Positions 44,917 to 57,353 of a DNA stretch of 64,000 nt are shown one piece after another. The stretch is taken from positions 124,001-188,000 of the forward strand of contig NZ_JAFFZM010000003.1 in the NCBI RefSeq assembly GCF_017676345.1. The letters are read 5' to 3'. Numbering within the stretch: the first letter of the stretch is position 1; each line of letters begins with the position of its first letter. The DNA is from Streptomyces smyrnaeus (GTDB lineage: Bacteria; Actinomycetota; Actinomycetes; Streptomycetales; Streptomycetaceae). Position numbers and translations under genes: made by a program. Under the pieces are notes generated by a model that saw only the letters and a list, made by a program, of their open reading frames with translations, was not told where the DNA came from and ran no database searches.

Positions 44917-45291
44917 ATGGTGCCGCAACCGACCGGGGCCCCGGCCCCGGACCCGTCAGGGACCCGCCCACCGGGCCGCACCCAGGCCCGGACGGCGCTC
45001 CCCGAGCAGTTGGGGGAGCGCGAGTTCGCGCGGTGGCTGACCGCCCGGCTGGCGGAGTTCCTGGGCCGGTCCGCCGACGACATCGACCCCCGCACGCCGT
45101 TCGCGGAGTACGGACTGGACTCCGTCGCCGCGCTGAGCCTCTACGGCGACATCGAGGACGAGTTCGCGCTCTACCTGGAGCCCACGGTCGCCTGGGACCA
45201 CCCCACCGTCGAGGCGCTGGCCCGCTGCCTCGCCGACGCGTACGCGCACAGCGGCGGCCGTCCGGGCCCGGCCGGACCGGCGGAGGTGTGA
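44917..45291 (+). CDS. Acyl carrier protein
   Basis: A 124-residue protein: ~30 disordered residues followed by a four-helix ACP domain. The phosphopantetheine site is Ser69 in FAEYGLDSVAALSL. The C-terminal helices (FALYLEPTVAWDHPTVEALARCL) follow the PKS-type pattern. By position it is the carrier for the acyl-AMP ligase product and the dehydrogenases. The start is the ATG 31 bp after the dehydrogenase stop, preceded by GACGAGGAG. Confidence 0.87.
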   Translation: MVPQPTGAPAPDPSGTRPPGRTQARTALPEQLGEREFARWLTARLAEFLGRSADDIDPRTPFAEYGLDSVAALSLYGDIEDEFALYLEPTVAWDHPTVEALARCLADAYAHSGGRPGPAGPAEV

Positions 45292-45293
45292 CG

Positions 45294-48322
<3,029 letters not shown>

Positions 48323-48323
<1 letters not shown>

Positions 48324-49390
48324 TGGCCCGCGCGGTGGGCGCGCCGCCCGTGCACGTGCTGGGCACGGGGACCGCGTTGCCCGGCGAGCCGGTCGGCAAC
48401 GACCGGCTCGCCCACCGCCTCGGCCTCCCCTCCGCGTGGGTGGAGACGTTCATCGGCACCAGGACCCGGCACTTCGCCGTCGATCTGGACAGCGGCCGGG
48501 TGCGCTGGACGCTGGAGGACCTGTGCACCGACGCGGCGGACCGGGCGCTGGCCGACGCCGGAGCCGAACCCTCCGAGGTCGCCTTCATCGTGCTGGCGAC
48601 CGCCACCCCGGACGCGCTGATGCCGACCACCGCCGCACTGCTGGCCGACCGGCTCGGCATCGAGGGCGCCGCCGCCTACCAGCTCCAGTCCGGCTGCAGC
48701 GGTGCCGTACAGGCGTTCGCGGTGGCCCGTGCCCTGCTGGCCGTCAGCCCGTCCGGGCTGGGCCTGGTGGTCGGTGGCGACGTGTGCAGCAAACATCTGG
48801 ACCTGGGCCAGGACTTCCATGAGCTGCCGCCCGGCGCCCTCGTCAACTATGTGCTGTTCGGCGACGGCGCGGGCGCGGCCGTGGTCAGCGGCGCGCCCCG
48901 CGGCGGGGCCCGGGCCCTCCTCACCCACCTGGAACACCGGGCGGCCGGGTTCGGGGTGCCGCCGGGGCAGCGCGTCGAGTGGTTCGGCGCAGCCGATCTG
49001 CGCTCCGGCGACGGCCGGCGCCCGGCGGTGACCGAGGACTACAAGGCCGTCGAACACCGGGTCCCGGTGCTGGCACGCCAGCTGCTCGACGCGCTGCTCA
49101 CCGCCGCGGGCTGGCGACCCGAGACGGTCGACTACCTGCTGCCCCCGCAGCTCAGCGGCCGGATGACCGAGCGGATCACGAGCGAGCTGGGCCAGGGATT
49201 CGAGTGGGAGCCGGTCTCCTGTGTCGCGGAGACCGGCAACAACGGCAACGCGCTGGTCTTCTTCCAGCTCGACCGTCTGCTGCCGCGCCTCGCCCCCACC
49301 CAGCGGGCCCTGGCCCTGGCCGTCGAGTCCAGCAAGTGGATCCGGGCCGGCTTCACCGTCGAGGCACCGCAGGAGGCATCTGATGCGTGA
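48323..49390 (+). CDS. KASIII-like (FabH-type) condensing enzyme
   Basis: A 355-residue thiolase-fold protein of the kind found in tetronate clusters, where such an enzyme joins a beta-ketoacyl chain to glyceryl-ACP. The active Cys125 lies in QLQSGCSGAVQAF and Asn306 in ETGNNGNALVFF. The position of the FabH His (PHQAN) reads LPPQLSGRM, so Pro275 replaces His. The pattern is therefore Cys-Pro-Asn, arguing against ordinary decarboxylative priming. The start overlaps the PKS stop by one base (TGATG) and its end overlaps the FkbH gene by 8 bp. Confidence 0.86.
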
Positions 49391-51359
49391 CCGGGACCTC
49401 GCGCAGGGACGGCCCCTCGACCGCGAGCCGGCTCCGTCGCTGCGCACGCTGCACGCCCGGGGTCGGCTCGCCGCCGCCTACCCGGCCGTGCCGGAGCTGC
49501 TGGCCGGTGCGGACGCGGACGAACTCGACTTCGCGGGCCGCGTCCTGGCACCGCTGGACCCCGAGGAGGTGCTGCGCCACCACCCGGACACCCCCACCGT
49601 CCGGATCGCCGTCACGGGGCGGGCCACGGTGGGCGATGTGGTGCCGGCGCTCACCGGTCAGCTGGCGCGGCACGGGATACTGCCGCGCACCCTGGTGTGC
49701 GGTACCGGGGCCTACCTCGGCGATCTGGCCGACCCGCGCTCCCCGCTCTACGCCCACGCGCCCGATGTCACCCTGTGTGTGCTGGATCCGCTCACCGTCT
49801 GGGACAAGGTCGCCGCGCCCTGGCAGCCGATCGAGGTGAGCGTCGCGGCCGAGCGGCAGCGCAAGGTGCTCGGCGAACTGGCCCAGGCACACGCCGCCCA
49901 CGCGCCACCCGGCGCGACCCTGGTACTGAACACCGTGCCGCTGCTGCGCCGCTTCACCCACCAGCTCACCTCTCTTGCCCAGCGTGCGGAACTCGGCGGG
50001 CTGTGGCGGCAGTTCAACGCCGACCTGCTGTACATGGCCCGCCCCTCCGCCGGGTTGGCCGTCCTCGACCTGGAGCCGGTCACCAGCGCGGGCGTGCGCG
50101 CGGACGAGCCACGGCTCGGCGCCTACGCCGACGCGCACTGCACCGCCGAGCTGCTGGCCGGCTACGCCCGTGAGGCCGCCCACCTGATCCGCGGCCTGCG
50201 CGGAGCCGCCAAGAAGTGCCTGGTGCTCGACCTGGACGGCACCCTGTGGGACGGCGTGCTCGCCGAGGACGGGCCGGAGGGCGTCACCGCGTCCGGGTCC
50301 CTGCGCGGCGCGGCCTTCGGCGCCTTCCAGCGCACCGTCAAACAGCTCGCCTCGCAGGGCGTGCTGCTCGCCGTCTGCAGCAAGAACGACCCGGAGGCCG
50401 TCACCCGGGCGCTGGCCCAGCACCCCGAGTTCCCGCTGGGGGCCGCCGACTTCGTGACCGTCGTCGCCGACTGGGGCTCCAAGGCAGAGGGCGTGCACAC
50501 CATCGCGGAGCGGCTGGGCATCGCCCCGGAGGCGGTCGTCTTCGCCGACGACACGGCCTTCGAGCGGGAGAGCGTGCGCGCTGGTGTGCCCGGCGCCGCC
50601 GTGGTCCCGCTGGACGGTGAGCCCGCGCTGCACCCCGAACGGCTGCTCGCGGACGGCTGGTTCGACACCCCGACGCTCACCGACGAGGACCGGCTACGCC
50701 CGGCCCGCTACGCCCGGCGGGCGGCGCGGGAGCGGTCCGAGGCCGGTTCGAGCGACTACCGCGCCTTCCTGGCCGGTCTGGCCCTGCGGGTGGACGTCTC
50801 GCCCGCCGAGGACCACGAACTGGCCAGGCTGGCCCAGCTGAGTCTGCGCACCAACAGGTTCAATCTGACCGGGGAGCGGCTGAGCACCGAACAGGTGCGG
50901 CAGCGCGCTGCCGCACCCGGTGCTGTGGTGCTGGCGGTGCGCGCGGCCGACCGGTTCGGCGACGACGGGGTGGTCGGGGCCGTCTTCGCCCGCACGGAAG
51001 CCGGCCGGCTGTGGGTGGACAACCTGGTGCTCAGCTGCCGGGTGCTGGGCCGCGGTATCGAGGAGGCCGTGATCAACGGGCTGCTGCGGGCGGCGCGGAG
51101 CGCCGGGCTGACCGCCGTACACGCCGGCTGGCGCCCCACCCGGGCCAACGCGGCCCTGCGGACGCTGTGCCCCGGGCACGGCTTCACGACCGTCGGCGGA
51201 CCGGACCCCGGCACGGCCGAGCTCCGCTTCCGGCACCCGCTGCGGCAGCTGCAGCCGGTCCCCGGGCACGTCCGGCTGGAGCTGCGGCTGACCCGGGAGC
51301 AGGAGAAGCGGGCCCGGGAGGAGGGGGAGGTGACGGCATGCGCACCGTCGAAGAACTGA
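49383..51359 (+). CDS. FkbH-type HAD protein (glyceryl-S-ACP synthase)
   Basis: A 658-residue long-form FkbH homologue. The N-terminal ~270 residues form an SGNH/BF1531-like domain. The central HAD-IIIC domain has the nucleophile motif VLDLDGTLWDGVL (Asp283, Asp285) and FADDTAFERESV. The C-terminal GNAT-like domain contains SLRTNRFNLTGERL and VDNLVLSCRVLGRGIEE. Such enzymes dephosphorylate 1,3-bisphosphoglycerate and load D-glyceryl on an ACP, the C3 unit for tetronates or for glycolate/methoxymalonyl extender units. The adjacent KASIII and small ACP favour tetronate-type chemistry; no methoxymalonyl-type dehydrogenase or O-methyltransferase was seen. Confidence 0.87.
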   Translation: MRDRDLAQGRPLDREPAPSLRTLHARGRLAAAYPAVPELLAGADADELDFAGRVLAPLDPEEVLRHHPDTPTVRIAVTGRATVGDVVPALTGQLARHGILPRTLVCGTGAYLGDLADPRSPLYAHAPDVTLCVLDPLTVWDKVAAPWQPIEVSVAAERQRKVLGELAQAHAAHAPPGATLVLNTVPLLRRFTHQLTSLAQRAELGGLWRQFNADLLYMARPSAGLAVLDLEPVTSAGVRADEPRLGAYADAHCTAELLAGYAREAAHLIRGLRGAAKKCLVLDLDGTLWDGVLAEDGPEGVTASGSLRGAAFGAFQRTVKQLASQGVLLAVCSKNDPEAVTRALAQHPEFPLGAADFVTVVADWGSKAEGVHTIAERLGIAPEAVVFADDTAFERESVRAGVPGAAVVPLDGEPALHPERLLADGWFDTPTLTDEDRLRPARYARRAARERSEAGSSDYRAFLAGLALRVDVSPAEDHELARLAQLSLRTNRFNLTGERLSTEQVRQRAAAPGAVVLAVRAADRFGDDGVVGAVFARTEAGRLWVDNLVLSCRVLGRGIEEAVINGLLRAARSAGLTAVHAGWRPTRANAALRTLCPGHGFTTVGGPDPGTAELRFRHPLRQLQPVPGHVRLELRLTREQEKRAREEGEVTACAPSKN

Positions 51360-51565
51360 TCGAACTCGCCAACACGCACTTGGGCACGGCGCTCGCACCC
51401 GCCGACGCCGCGGCGGAGCTGACCGAGCTGGCCGAGTGGGACTCCGTGCACCTGCTGCGGCTGATCGCTCTGCTGGAGCAGGAACTGGGCCGTCCGGTGC
51501 CGGTGGACGCCGTGCTCCAGGCGCGCAGCCTGCGCGACATCTGGGCCGTGGCGGTGGGCGCATGA
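51338..51565 (+). CDS. Small acyl carrier protein (probable glyceryl-ACP)
   Basis: A 75-residue stand-alone carrier with the phosphopantetheine Ser36 in LAEWDSVHLLRL. Its size and WDS motif match ACPs next to FkbH enzymes that carry the glyceryl unit. The ATG lies 22 bp inside the FkbH gene after GAGGGGGAGG, so it is made together with its loading enzyme. A 117-bp stretch follows before the phosphopantetheinyl transferase, with no convincing gene. Confidence 0.87.
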   Translation: MRTVEELIELANTHLGTALAPADAAAELTELAEWDSVHLLRLIALLEQELGRPVPVDAVLQARSLRDIWAVAVGA

Positions 51566-51682
51566 GCGCCCGCGCCCCGACCGCCCGGCAGGAGCTGCCG
51601 GGCAGGCTCGCGGTGGGCTGCTCGCCGGGCCACCGCGCGGTCGACGTACTCGACGGCGTGGCCACACGCCTGGAGGGCTGGC

Positions 51683-52555
51683 ATGGCGATCACCTTGGGC
51701 CCCGCGACGGACGGTCGGACGGCGGAGGCGTTCGCCCGGCCGGTGCGGATGAGCGGACCGGAGGGACCCTGGGAGCGGGTCCGTGAGGCGGTCGCGCGGC
51801 ACGGCAGCGTCGTCGTGCACGGGCGGCTGGAGGAGTGGCTGCCCGACGATCTGGACCATCCGCGGCTGCGCCCGCTGCTGGGCCGGGACCACGCCCGCTT
51901 CCAGGCGATGACCCACCCTCAGGTCCGCTCCCGCTTCGTGGCGTCGCGGCTGCTGCTCAAACATGTGGCCTGTGCCGTCATCGAGGCCGCACCCGAGTCG
52001 GTGGAACTGGCGTACAAGCCCGGTGGCCGCCCCTATCTGCGCGGCCTCGACCAGATCGACATCAGCCTCAGCCACACCGAGAACCTGCTGCTGGTCGGCC
52101 TCACCCGGCGCGGCTGGATCGGGGTGGACGCGGAGGCCAAGGACCGGCCCATGCTGGGCCTGGGCACCGAGAACCAGGTCTGTACGCCCTACGAGAGCCG
52201 CACGCTGGCGCAGATAGCCGAAGAGCGGCGCAACGCCGCGCTGGTGCGCCTGTGGACGCTGAAGGAGGCCTACAGCAAGGCCATCGGCCAGGGCATGCGC
52301 TTCCGCTTCACCGAGTTCGGCTTCAGCCCGCAGGACCGCAACGTGCAGGTGCTGCGGCCCGACGGGGCGCCGGGCACCGGTGAGGAGTGGGCGTTCCACA
52401 CCTGCCTGGTGGACCGGGCCTACACCGTCAGCGTCGCCCTCTTCGACGCGGGCTTCGGCGATACGAGCGACACGGCGGCGGCCACGATGCTGGACGCGGG
52501 ACTGATCGCGGCACTGGTGGACGAGACGGGGGAGGCGGGCGACCGTGCGAAGTGA
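51683..52555 (+). CDS. 4'-phosphopantetheinyl transferase (Sfp type)
   Basis: A 290-residue enzyme that converts apo-carrier proteins to the holo form. Motifs are the substrate strand AYKPGGRPYL, DISLSHTENLLLVGL, the magnesium-binding Asp149/Glu151 in GWIGVDAEAKD, and LWTLKEAYSKAIGQG at ~190-204. It presumably modifies the PKS ACP domain and the two stand-alone ACPs of this operon. The ATG is weakly supported, but no better upstream start exists in frame. The next gene's GTG lies 11 bp inside its 3' end. Confidence 0.87.
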   Translation: MAITLGPATDGRTAEAFARPVRMSGPEGPWERVREAVARHGSVVVHGRLEEWLPDDLDHPRLRPLLGRDHARFQAMTHPQVRSRFVASRLLLKHVACAVIEAAPESVELAYKPGGRPYLRGLDQIDISLSHTENLLLVGLTRRGWIGVDAEAKDRPMLGLGTENQVCTPYESRTLAQIAEERRNAALVRLWTLKEAYSKAIGQGMRFRFTEFGFSPQDRNVQVLRPDGAPGTGEEWAFHTCLVDRAYTVSVALFDAGFGDTSDTAAATMLDAGLIAALVDETGEAGDRAK

Positions 52556-53840
52556 GGCGAGCGAGGGGACGGTACTGGGCGCGGACGTGTGCGTCGTCGG
52601 CGGTGGACCCGGCGGCCGGGCCCTGGCGCTGGCGCTGACCCGGCTGGGGTGCGACGTCGTCCTGCTGGAGAAGCGCGACCCGGCCCGCGGCGGCGCCCCC
52701 GCCTTCCGGGGCGAGTCGGTCTCCCCCGACGGGGTGCGGCTGCTGGACGGGCTCGGGGTCTGGGAGCGGCTGCGGAAGGCGGCCCACCGGGTGGACCGGC
52801 TGGAGATCGAGGACGCGGGCCGCCGTGTGCTCGATGTGCGGTTCGCCGACTTCCCCTACCGCTACCGGCACCCGGTGGAGCTCGCCCAGCCCACCCTGCT
52901 GGCGGCGCTCGCCGAGCCGGCCGGCCCGCTGCCGGGGACCTGCACCGTGCTGGAGCCCGCCACGGCGGTGGGGCTGCTGGTGGAGGGCCCCGCGGTGACC
53001 GGCGTCCGGGCGAGCACCCCGACCGGCACCGTGCGGGTGAGCGCGGCGCTGACCGTGGGCGCGGACGGCCGCTACAGCGCCGTACGCCGCCTGAGCGGGC
53101 TGGCGGAGCACGCCCGGCAGCTGCCGCTGGAGCGCGATGTGGTGTGGCTGAAACTGCCCTTCCCCGCCGAATGGGACCGGCGCGCCTACCGGGTGCGGAT
53201 CGCCGGGGACAGCCACGGCTTGTTCCTGCCCAGCACGGACGGCACGGTCCGGGTGGGCCTCAACATCCCCAAGGGCGGGCTGCGGACGCTGCGCGCGGGT
53301 GGCCTCGGCCAACTGCACGCCCGTATCGGCCACTTGGCCCCCGAGGCCGCCGAGGCCGCCCGCGACGGCTTGCGCAGCTGGTCGGAGACGGCGCTGCTGG
53401 ACATCTTCACCACCGAGCTGCCGCGCTGGTCGGCTCCCGGCGTCGTGCTCATCGGCGACGCCGCGCACACCCTCTCGCCCGTCCTCGGCCAGGGCGTCAA
53501 CCACGCGCTGGCCGACGCGGTGACGCTCGCACCGCTGGTCGCCGAGGCGCTCGACCGCGACCGGCGGGCGCACGGCCGTGCGCTCCTGGAGGCCCTGCAG
53601 CACTTCCAACGGCGCCGGGAGCCGGACGTGGGCCGCTCACGCGCCCTGCAGCTGCGGCAGGAGCGGATGTTCACCCTCACCGCGCCCGCCGCGACCGCGC
53701 TGCGCCGGACGGTCTACCGCGCCCTCGACGCCAGCCCCGCCCTGCGCCGCCGGGTGCTGGCCCCCGCCTACTTCCCGGGGCAGCGGCCCGTCGCCCCGCC
53801 AGAACAGCAGGACGCCGCGAGTGAGGCGGCACCCGTATGA
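52545..53840 (+). CDS. FAD-dependent monooxygenase (PHBH fold)
   Basis: A 431-residue group A flavoprotein. It has the GxGxxG-type motif CVVGGGPGGRALALAL, the DG motif VGADGRYSAVRRLSG, and the FAD ribityl motif IGDAAHTLSPVLGQGVNHALAD. The family includes aromatic hydroxylases, epoxidases and flavin-dependent halogenases; the halogenase WxWxIP signature is not seen. It could hydroxylate or epoxidise the lipid chain (inference). GTG 52545 overlaps the transferase gene, and its stop overlaps the hydrolase start (ATGA). Confidence 0.83.
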   Translation: MRSEASEGTVLGADVCVVGGGPGGRALALALTRLGCDVVLLEKRDPARGGAPAFRGESVSPDGVRLLDGLGVWERLRKAAHRVDRLEIEDAGRRVLDVRFADFPYRYRHPVELAQPTLLAALAEPAGPLPGTCTVLEPATAVGLLVEGPAVTGVRASTPTGTVRVSAALTVGADGRYSAVRRLSGLAEHARQLPLERDVVWLKLPFPAEWDRRAYRVRIAGDSHGLFLPSTDGTVRVGLNIPKGGLRTLRAGGLGQLHARIGHLAPEAAEAARDGLRSWSETALLDIFTTELPRWSAPGVVLIGDAAHTLSPVLGQGVNHALADAVTLAPLVAEALDRDRRAHGRALLEALQHFQRRREPDVGRSRALQLRQERMFTLTAPAATALRRTVYRALDASPALRRRVLAPAYFPGQRPVAPPEQQDAASEAAPV

Positions 53841-55021
53841 GCGACGCCGGAGCACGCAGCGCAGCGCATCCCGAAGCAGCCACGCACCCCGAAGCAGCGC
53901 ACCCCACAGTACAGACCGAAGCCCCCACGCTGGCCGAGCTGCGGGCGCTGGCGCCCCTGCACGCCCGCGCACAGGGCATCCCCGCCGACCGGTGCCGCGC
54001 CGCCCTCTCCCGCATCCGCAGCGCACGCGGTGGTGACGCCGACTCCTGGCCCGCCGTCTGGAGCCGCGCCGGCGACGCCCTCGCGGCGCGCGGCCGCCAC
54101 CTGGACGCCGCCCGGCACTACGCGCTGGCCCGCTTCCCCTACCCGGACGGGCCCGCCCGCGAGCGGGCACAGCGGCTGTGTGTGCGCTCCTTCGACCAGT
54201 GGCGGACCGACCGCCCCGGTATCGGCCGGGAGGAGATCGAACCGCCCTCGGGCGCGGGCCGGTTCACCGCGTGGACGGCCGGGCTCAGCAGCAGGACACC
54301 GCGCCCGCTGCTCGTGGTGTGCGGCGGCATCGTCTCCGTCAAGGAGCAGTGGGCACCGCTGCTGGCCCGCGCCGCCGCGCTGGGCACCGCCGTCGCTGTC
54401 ACCGAACTGCCGGGCGTGGGCGAGAACACGCTGCCCTACGACACCGCGGCACCCGCCATGGTCGGTGCCCTCCTCGACCACCTCGCCGACCGCGCCGACG
54501 TGAGCCGCACCCACGCCATAGCCCTCAGCTTCGGCGGCCACCTGGCGCTGCGTGCCGCGCTGACGGACCCCCGGCTGGTGGGAGTCTCCACGGTGGGCGC
54601 GCCCGTACGCCACTTCTTCACGGACCGCGACTGGCATGCCGGGATTCCCGCGACCACGGTGCACACGCTCGCGCGGCTGACCGGCCGCCCACCGGCGCAG
54701 GTGCCGGCGTCGCTCGCGGAGTGGGCCCTGTCCGCACCGGAGCTGGCCCGGCTCACCGCTCTCCCCGTCACCTATGTCGCCGCACTGCGCGACGACATCG
54801 TCCCGCTCGGCGACGCGGCGCTGCTGGCCCGGGACCCCGCCGCCCGGCGGGAGCTGCTCGTACTCGACGACGAACACGGCGCCCCCGCCCATCTGGCGCG
54901 GGTCCGCGCCGTGCTGCTGGGCTCCGCCCTGCGCGGGCTGGGCCTCCACCCCGTCCGGCGAGCGGCCCTCACCACGGTGGCCGGAGTGCGCGGGGTGCGG
55001 CGCGGCCGGGTGCGGACATGA
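53837..55021 (+). CDS. Alpha/beta hydrolase (FrsA/DUF1100-like)
   Basis: A 394-residue protein: an N-terminal helical cap (~130 residues) and a C-terminal alpha/beta-hydrolase core with RPLLVVCGGIVSVKEQW, the nucleophile elbow ALSFGGHLALRAA and an Asp/His end DDEHGAPAHL. Tetronate clusters encode an alpha/beta-fold protein (Agg5/RkJ type) that eliminates acetate to form the exocyclic methylene; this gene may play that part, but the partner acyltransferase (Agg4 type) is not seen. ATGA overlaps at both ends couple it to its neighbours. Confidence 0.75.
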   Translation: MSDAGARSAAHPEAATHPEAAHPTVQTEAPTLAELRALAPLHARAQGIPADRCRAALSRIRSARGGDADSWPAVWSRAGDALAARGRHLDAARHYALARFPYPDGPARERAQRLCVRSFDQWRTDRPGIGREEIEPPSGAGRFTAWTAGLSSRTPRPLLVVCGGIVSVKEQWAPLLARAAALGTAVAVTELPGVGENTLPYDTAAPAMVGALLDHLADRADVSRTHAIALSFGGHLALRAALTDPRLVGVSTVGAPVRHFFTDRDWHAGIPATTVHTLARLTGRPPAQVPASLAEWALSAPELARLTALPVTYVAALRDDIVPLGDAALLARDPAARRELLVLDDEHGAPAHLARVRAVLLGSALRGLGLHPVRRAALTTVAGVRGVRRGRVRT

Positions 55022-55386
55022 ACGGCTGGACGTGGCGCAGCCCGCGCGGTCGCCTGCTGAGCGGCACGGTCGGCGTGACGGCGCTGTACGCGGGCGTACG
55101 ACTGGGCGGGGCGCGCAGCCGGGTGCTGTGGGCCTGTGCGGTGCTGCCCGATGTCGCCCTGCTGTACGGGGCCGCGTCGGCGCCCACCTTCGATCCGCTC
55201 CCGCGCCGTGCCGTGCGGCCCTACAACGTGCTGCACTCGCCGGGTGTCCCGCTCGTGCTCTTCGGCGCCGCGCACGCCCTGGGCAGCCGCGATCTGCGCC
55301 TTGCCGCCTGCGGCTGGCTCGCCCATGTCGCCGTGGACCGCGCTTTCGGCTACGGCCCCCGGGCCCGGGACGGTTCGCGGCTGTGA
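55018..55386 (+). CDS. DUF4260-like small membrane protein
   Basis: A 122-residue protein with three or four hydrophobic segments and the pattern RPYNVLHSPGVPLVLFGAAH then GWLAHVAVDRAFGYG, which resembles DUF4260 proteins (unknown function). The start overlaps the hydrolase stop by 4 bp, making it the last gene of the plus-strand operon. A role in handling or resisting a membrane-active lipid product is possible but unproven. Confidence 0.7.
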   Translation: MNGWTWRSPRGRLLSGTVGVTALYAGVRLGGARSRVLWACAVLPDVALLYGAASAPTFDPLPRRAVRPYNVLHSPGVPLVLFGAAHALGSRDLRLAACGWLAHVAVDRAFGYGPRARDGSRL

Positions 55387-55404
55387 CCCGGGTGCGGCGC
55401 GGCC

Positions 55405-56625
55405 TCAGTCCCAGCTGACCGGCAGCCGGGTGAGGCGGTTGACCAGCAACCCCGTGTGCATGGTGACGGTCTCGGCGGGTACGGCCAGCCGCATGGTGGG
55501 GAAGCGGTCGGCCAGTACGCGCAGGGCGATGGCCAGTTCGGCGCGGGCAAGCGGTGCTCCCAGGCAGTAGTGGGGGCCGTGGCCGAAGGCCAGATGGGGG
55601 GTGGGGGAGGGGCGGTGCGGATCGAAGCCGTCCGGATCGGTGAAGCGGTCCGCGTCCCGGTTGGCCGAGCAGATGGCGGCGATCACCGCGCTGTTGGCGG
55701 GCAGCACCCGCCCCGCGACCTCGACCGGTGCCGTGGTGACCCGCAGCGGCCCGCCGTCCCCGATCGGGTTGATCCGCAGCAACTCCTCGACCAGGGCCGC
55801 CAGCTGCTCCTCGTCGTCCGGTACCAGCGCGAGCCGGTCGGGCTGCCGCAGCAGGGTGAAGACGGAGGTTCCCAGCACCCCGACCGTGGTCTCGTGCCCC
55901 GCGATCAGCAGCGTCATGGCCATGGTGAGAAGTTCTGTCTCGCTGAGCCCGCCTTCCTCGTCGCGCACGGTGACCAGCGCACTCAGCAGGTCCGCACCGG
56001 GCGCGCGCCGCTTGGCGGCGACCAGTTCGCCCAGATAGGCCAGCAGCGCCCGCTTGTGCCGCAGCATCTCCTCGGGCGGGTGCGCGGTCAGCGACACCAC
56101 CGCGTCGGACCAGGTGCGGAAGCGCTCGCGGTCGGCGTAGGGGACGCCGAGCAGCTCGCAGATGACGGCCACCGGGAACGGGAAGGCGAAGGCCGCGTTC
56201 AGATCCGTCGGGCCGCCGTCGGCCCGGTGCGAGGCCGCCATGGCGTCGGCCAACTCCCCGGCCAGCTCGGCGATACGGGGTCGCATGGCCGCCACCCGGC
56301 GGGGGGTGAAGGCGCGGGAGACCAGCGCGCGCAGCCGGGTGTGCTCGGGCGGGTCCATGGTGAACAGGCCGCCCGCGTCGAAGGGGACGGCCGTCAGCTT
56401 CGGTGCCTGGGGCAGTACGGTCGCCGCCCGCGAGCAGCGGGGGTCGGCGAGCACGGCCCGTACGTCGTCGTAGCGGCTGACAAGGTGCCCCGTGTCGCCG
56501 CTGGGCAGGGTGACCTCGGTGACCGGCTCCTCGGCGCGCAGCCGCGCGTAGGCGGCGGGGACCTCGGTGGCCGAGCGGCGCGGCGGGGGGTAGGGGCGGG
56601 CACGGGCGGCGGAATCCTGGGCCAT
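55405..56625 (-). CDS. Cytochrome P450
   Basis: A 406-residue bacterial class I P450. Oxygen-binding I-helix AGHETTVGVL (242-251), K-helix EELLR (280-284), and heme loop FGHGPHYCLGAPLAR with Cys354 are all present; length is normal. The sequence is close in layout to CYP105/107-type macrolide hydroxylases. It is convergent with the lipid operon, 18 bp from its end, and probably oxidises the product late. No ferredoxin gene is adjacent. Confidence 0.9.
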   Translation of the reverse strand: MAQDSAARARPYPPPRRSATEVPAAYARLRAEEPVTEVTLPSGDTGHLVSRYDDVRAVLADPRCSRAATVLPQAPKLTAVPFDAGGLFTMDPPEHTRLRALVSRAFTPRRVAAMRPRIAELAGELADAMAASHRADGGPTDLNAAFAFPFPVAVICELLGVPYADRERFRTWSDAVVSLTAHPPEEMLRHKRALLAYLGELVAAKRRAPGADLLSALVTVRDEEGGLSETELLTMAMTLLIAGHETTVGVLGTSVFTLLRQPDRLALVPDDEEQLAALVEELLRINPIGDGGPLRVTTAPVEVAGRVLPANSAVIAAICSANRDADRFTDPDGFDPHRPSPTPHLAFGHGPHYCLGAPLARAELAIALRVLADRFPTMRLAVPAETVTMHTGLLVNRLTRLPVSWD

Positions 56626-56747
56626 GTACGCACTGTTGACCTTTGACCTCGATTCGTGGTCGAGTCGGTGTCGGGCGGGACCGGACGGGGTATTCTCACG
56701 TCTTCGACCGCAAGTCAGGCAGCCCGAGTCCGCGGGGGAACTCGACG

Positions 56748-57353
56748 ATGATCTCAGTGGTGCTCGCCGAGGACATGCACATGGTGCGCGGTGCTCTGGT
56801 GGCCCTGCTGGACATCGAGACGGACATCGAGATCGTCGCCGAGGTCGACTCGGGCAACGACATCCTGCCGACAGTGTTCGCGCACCGCCCCGACGTCGCC
56901 GTCATCGACATCGACCTGCCGGGCATGGACGGGCTGACCGCGGCTGCCGAGGTGCACCAGAAGCTGCCGAGCTGCCGCACCCTGATCCTCACCAGTCTGG
57001 GCCAGCCGGGCAATCTGCGCCGCGCGCTGGAGGCCCATGTCTCCGGCTTCCTGCTCAAGGACGCGCCACCGAGCAGGCTGGCGGACGCCATCCGACGGGT
57101 GCGGGCCGGGGAGCGCGTCATCGACCCCGAACTGGCCCTGGACGCCTGGTCGGCGCGGGAGAACCCGCTCACCGCGCGGGAGACGGAGGTGCTGCGGCTG
57201 GCGGCCGAGGGCGAGGAGGCGGCGGACATCGCGGCCAGGCTGTTCCTGTCGGTGGGAACGGTGCGCAACTATCTGACGGCCGTCGTCATCAAGCTCGGGG
57301 CCCGTAACCGGGTGGACGCTCTGCGGATCGCCCGGGAACAGGGTTGGCTGTAG
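56748..57353 (+). CDS. Response regulator, LuxR/NarL family
   Basis: A 201-residue regulator with acidic pocket AEDM, phosphoacceptor Asp54 in VAVIDIDLPGMDG, Lys in GFLLKDAPPSRL (DesR-like), and LuxR HTH LTARETEVLRLAAEGEEAADIA. ATG 56748 follows GGGGGAACT; an in-frame ATG 35 codons upstream would add unrelated residues. The gene faces the kinase gene on the other strand and they overlap by 65 bp at their 3' ends, an unusual arrangement for a cognate pair. DesR-like features suggest sensing of membrane state. Confidence 0.87.
   Translation: MISVVLAEDMHMVRGALVALLDIETDIEIVAEVDSGNDILPTVFAHRPDVAVIDIDLPGMDGLTAAAEVHQKLPSCRTLILTSLGQPGNLRRALEAHVSGFLLKDAPPSRLADAIRRVRAGERVIDPELALDAWSARENPLTARETEVLRLAAEGEEAADIAARLFLSVGTVRNYLTAVVIKLGARNRVDALRIAREQGWL

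Noticed and set aside
49383..51565. Methoxymalonyl-ACP extender-unit cassette
   Set aside because: FkbH and an ACP are present, but no FkbK-type 3-hydroxyacyl dehydrogenase or FkbG-type O-methyltransferase; the ACADs are long forms tied to the acyl-AMP ligase, and the KASIII-like gene points to tetronate-type use.
51562..51786. 74-codon ORF starting ATGA-coupled to the small ACP
   Set aside because: Its second half is just an alternative frame of the phosphopantetheinyl transferase start and the product has no recognisable fold.
52545..53840. Flavin-dependent halogenase for the FAD monooxygenase
   Set aside because: The Trp-x-Trp-x-Ile-Pro halogenase signature is not present; the DG and GD motifs fit a PHBH-type monooxygenase.
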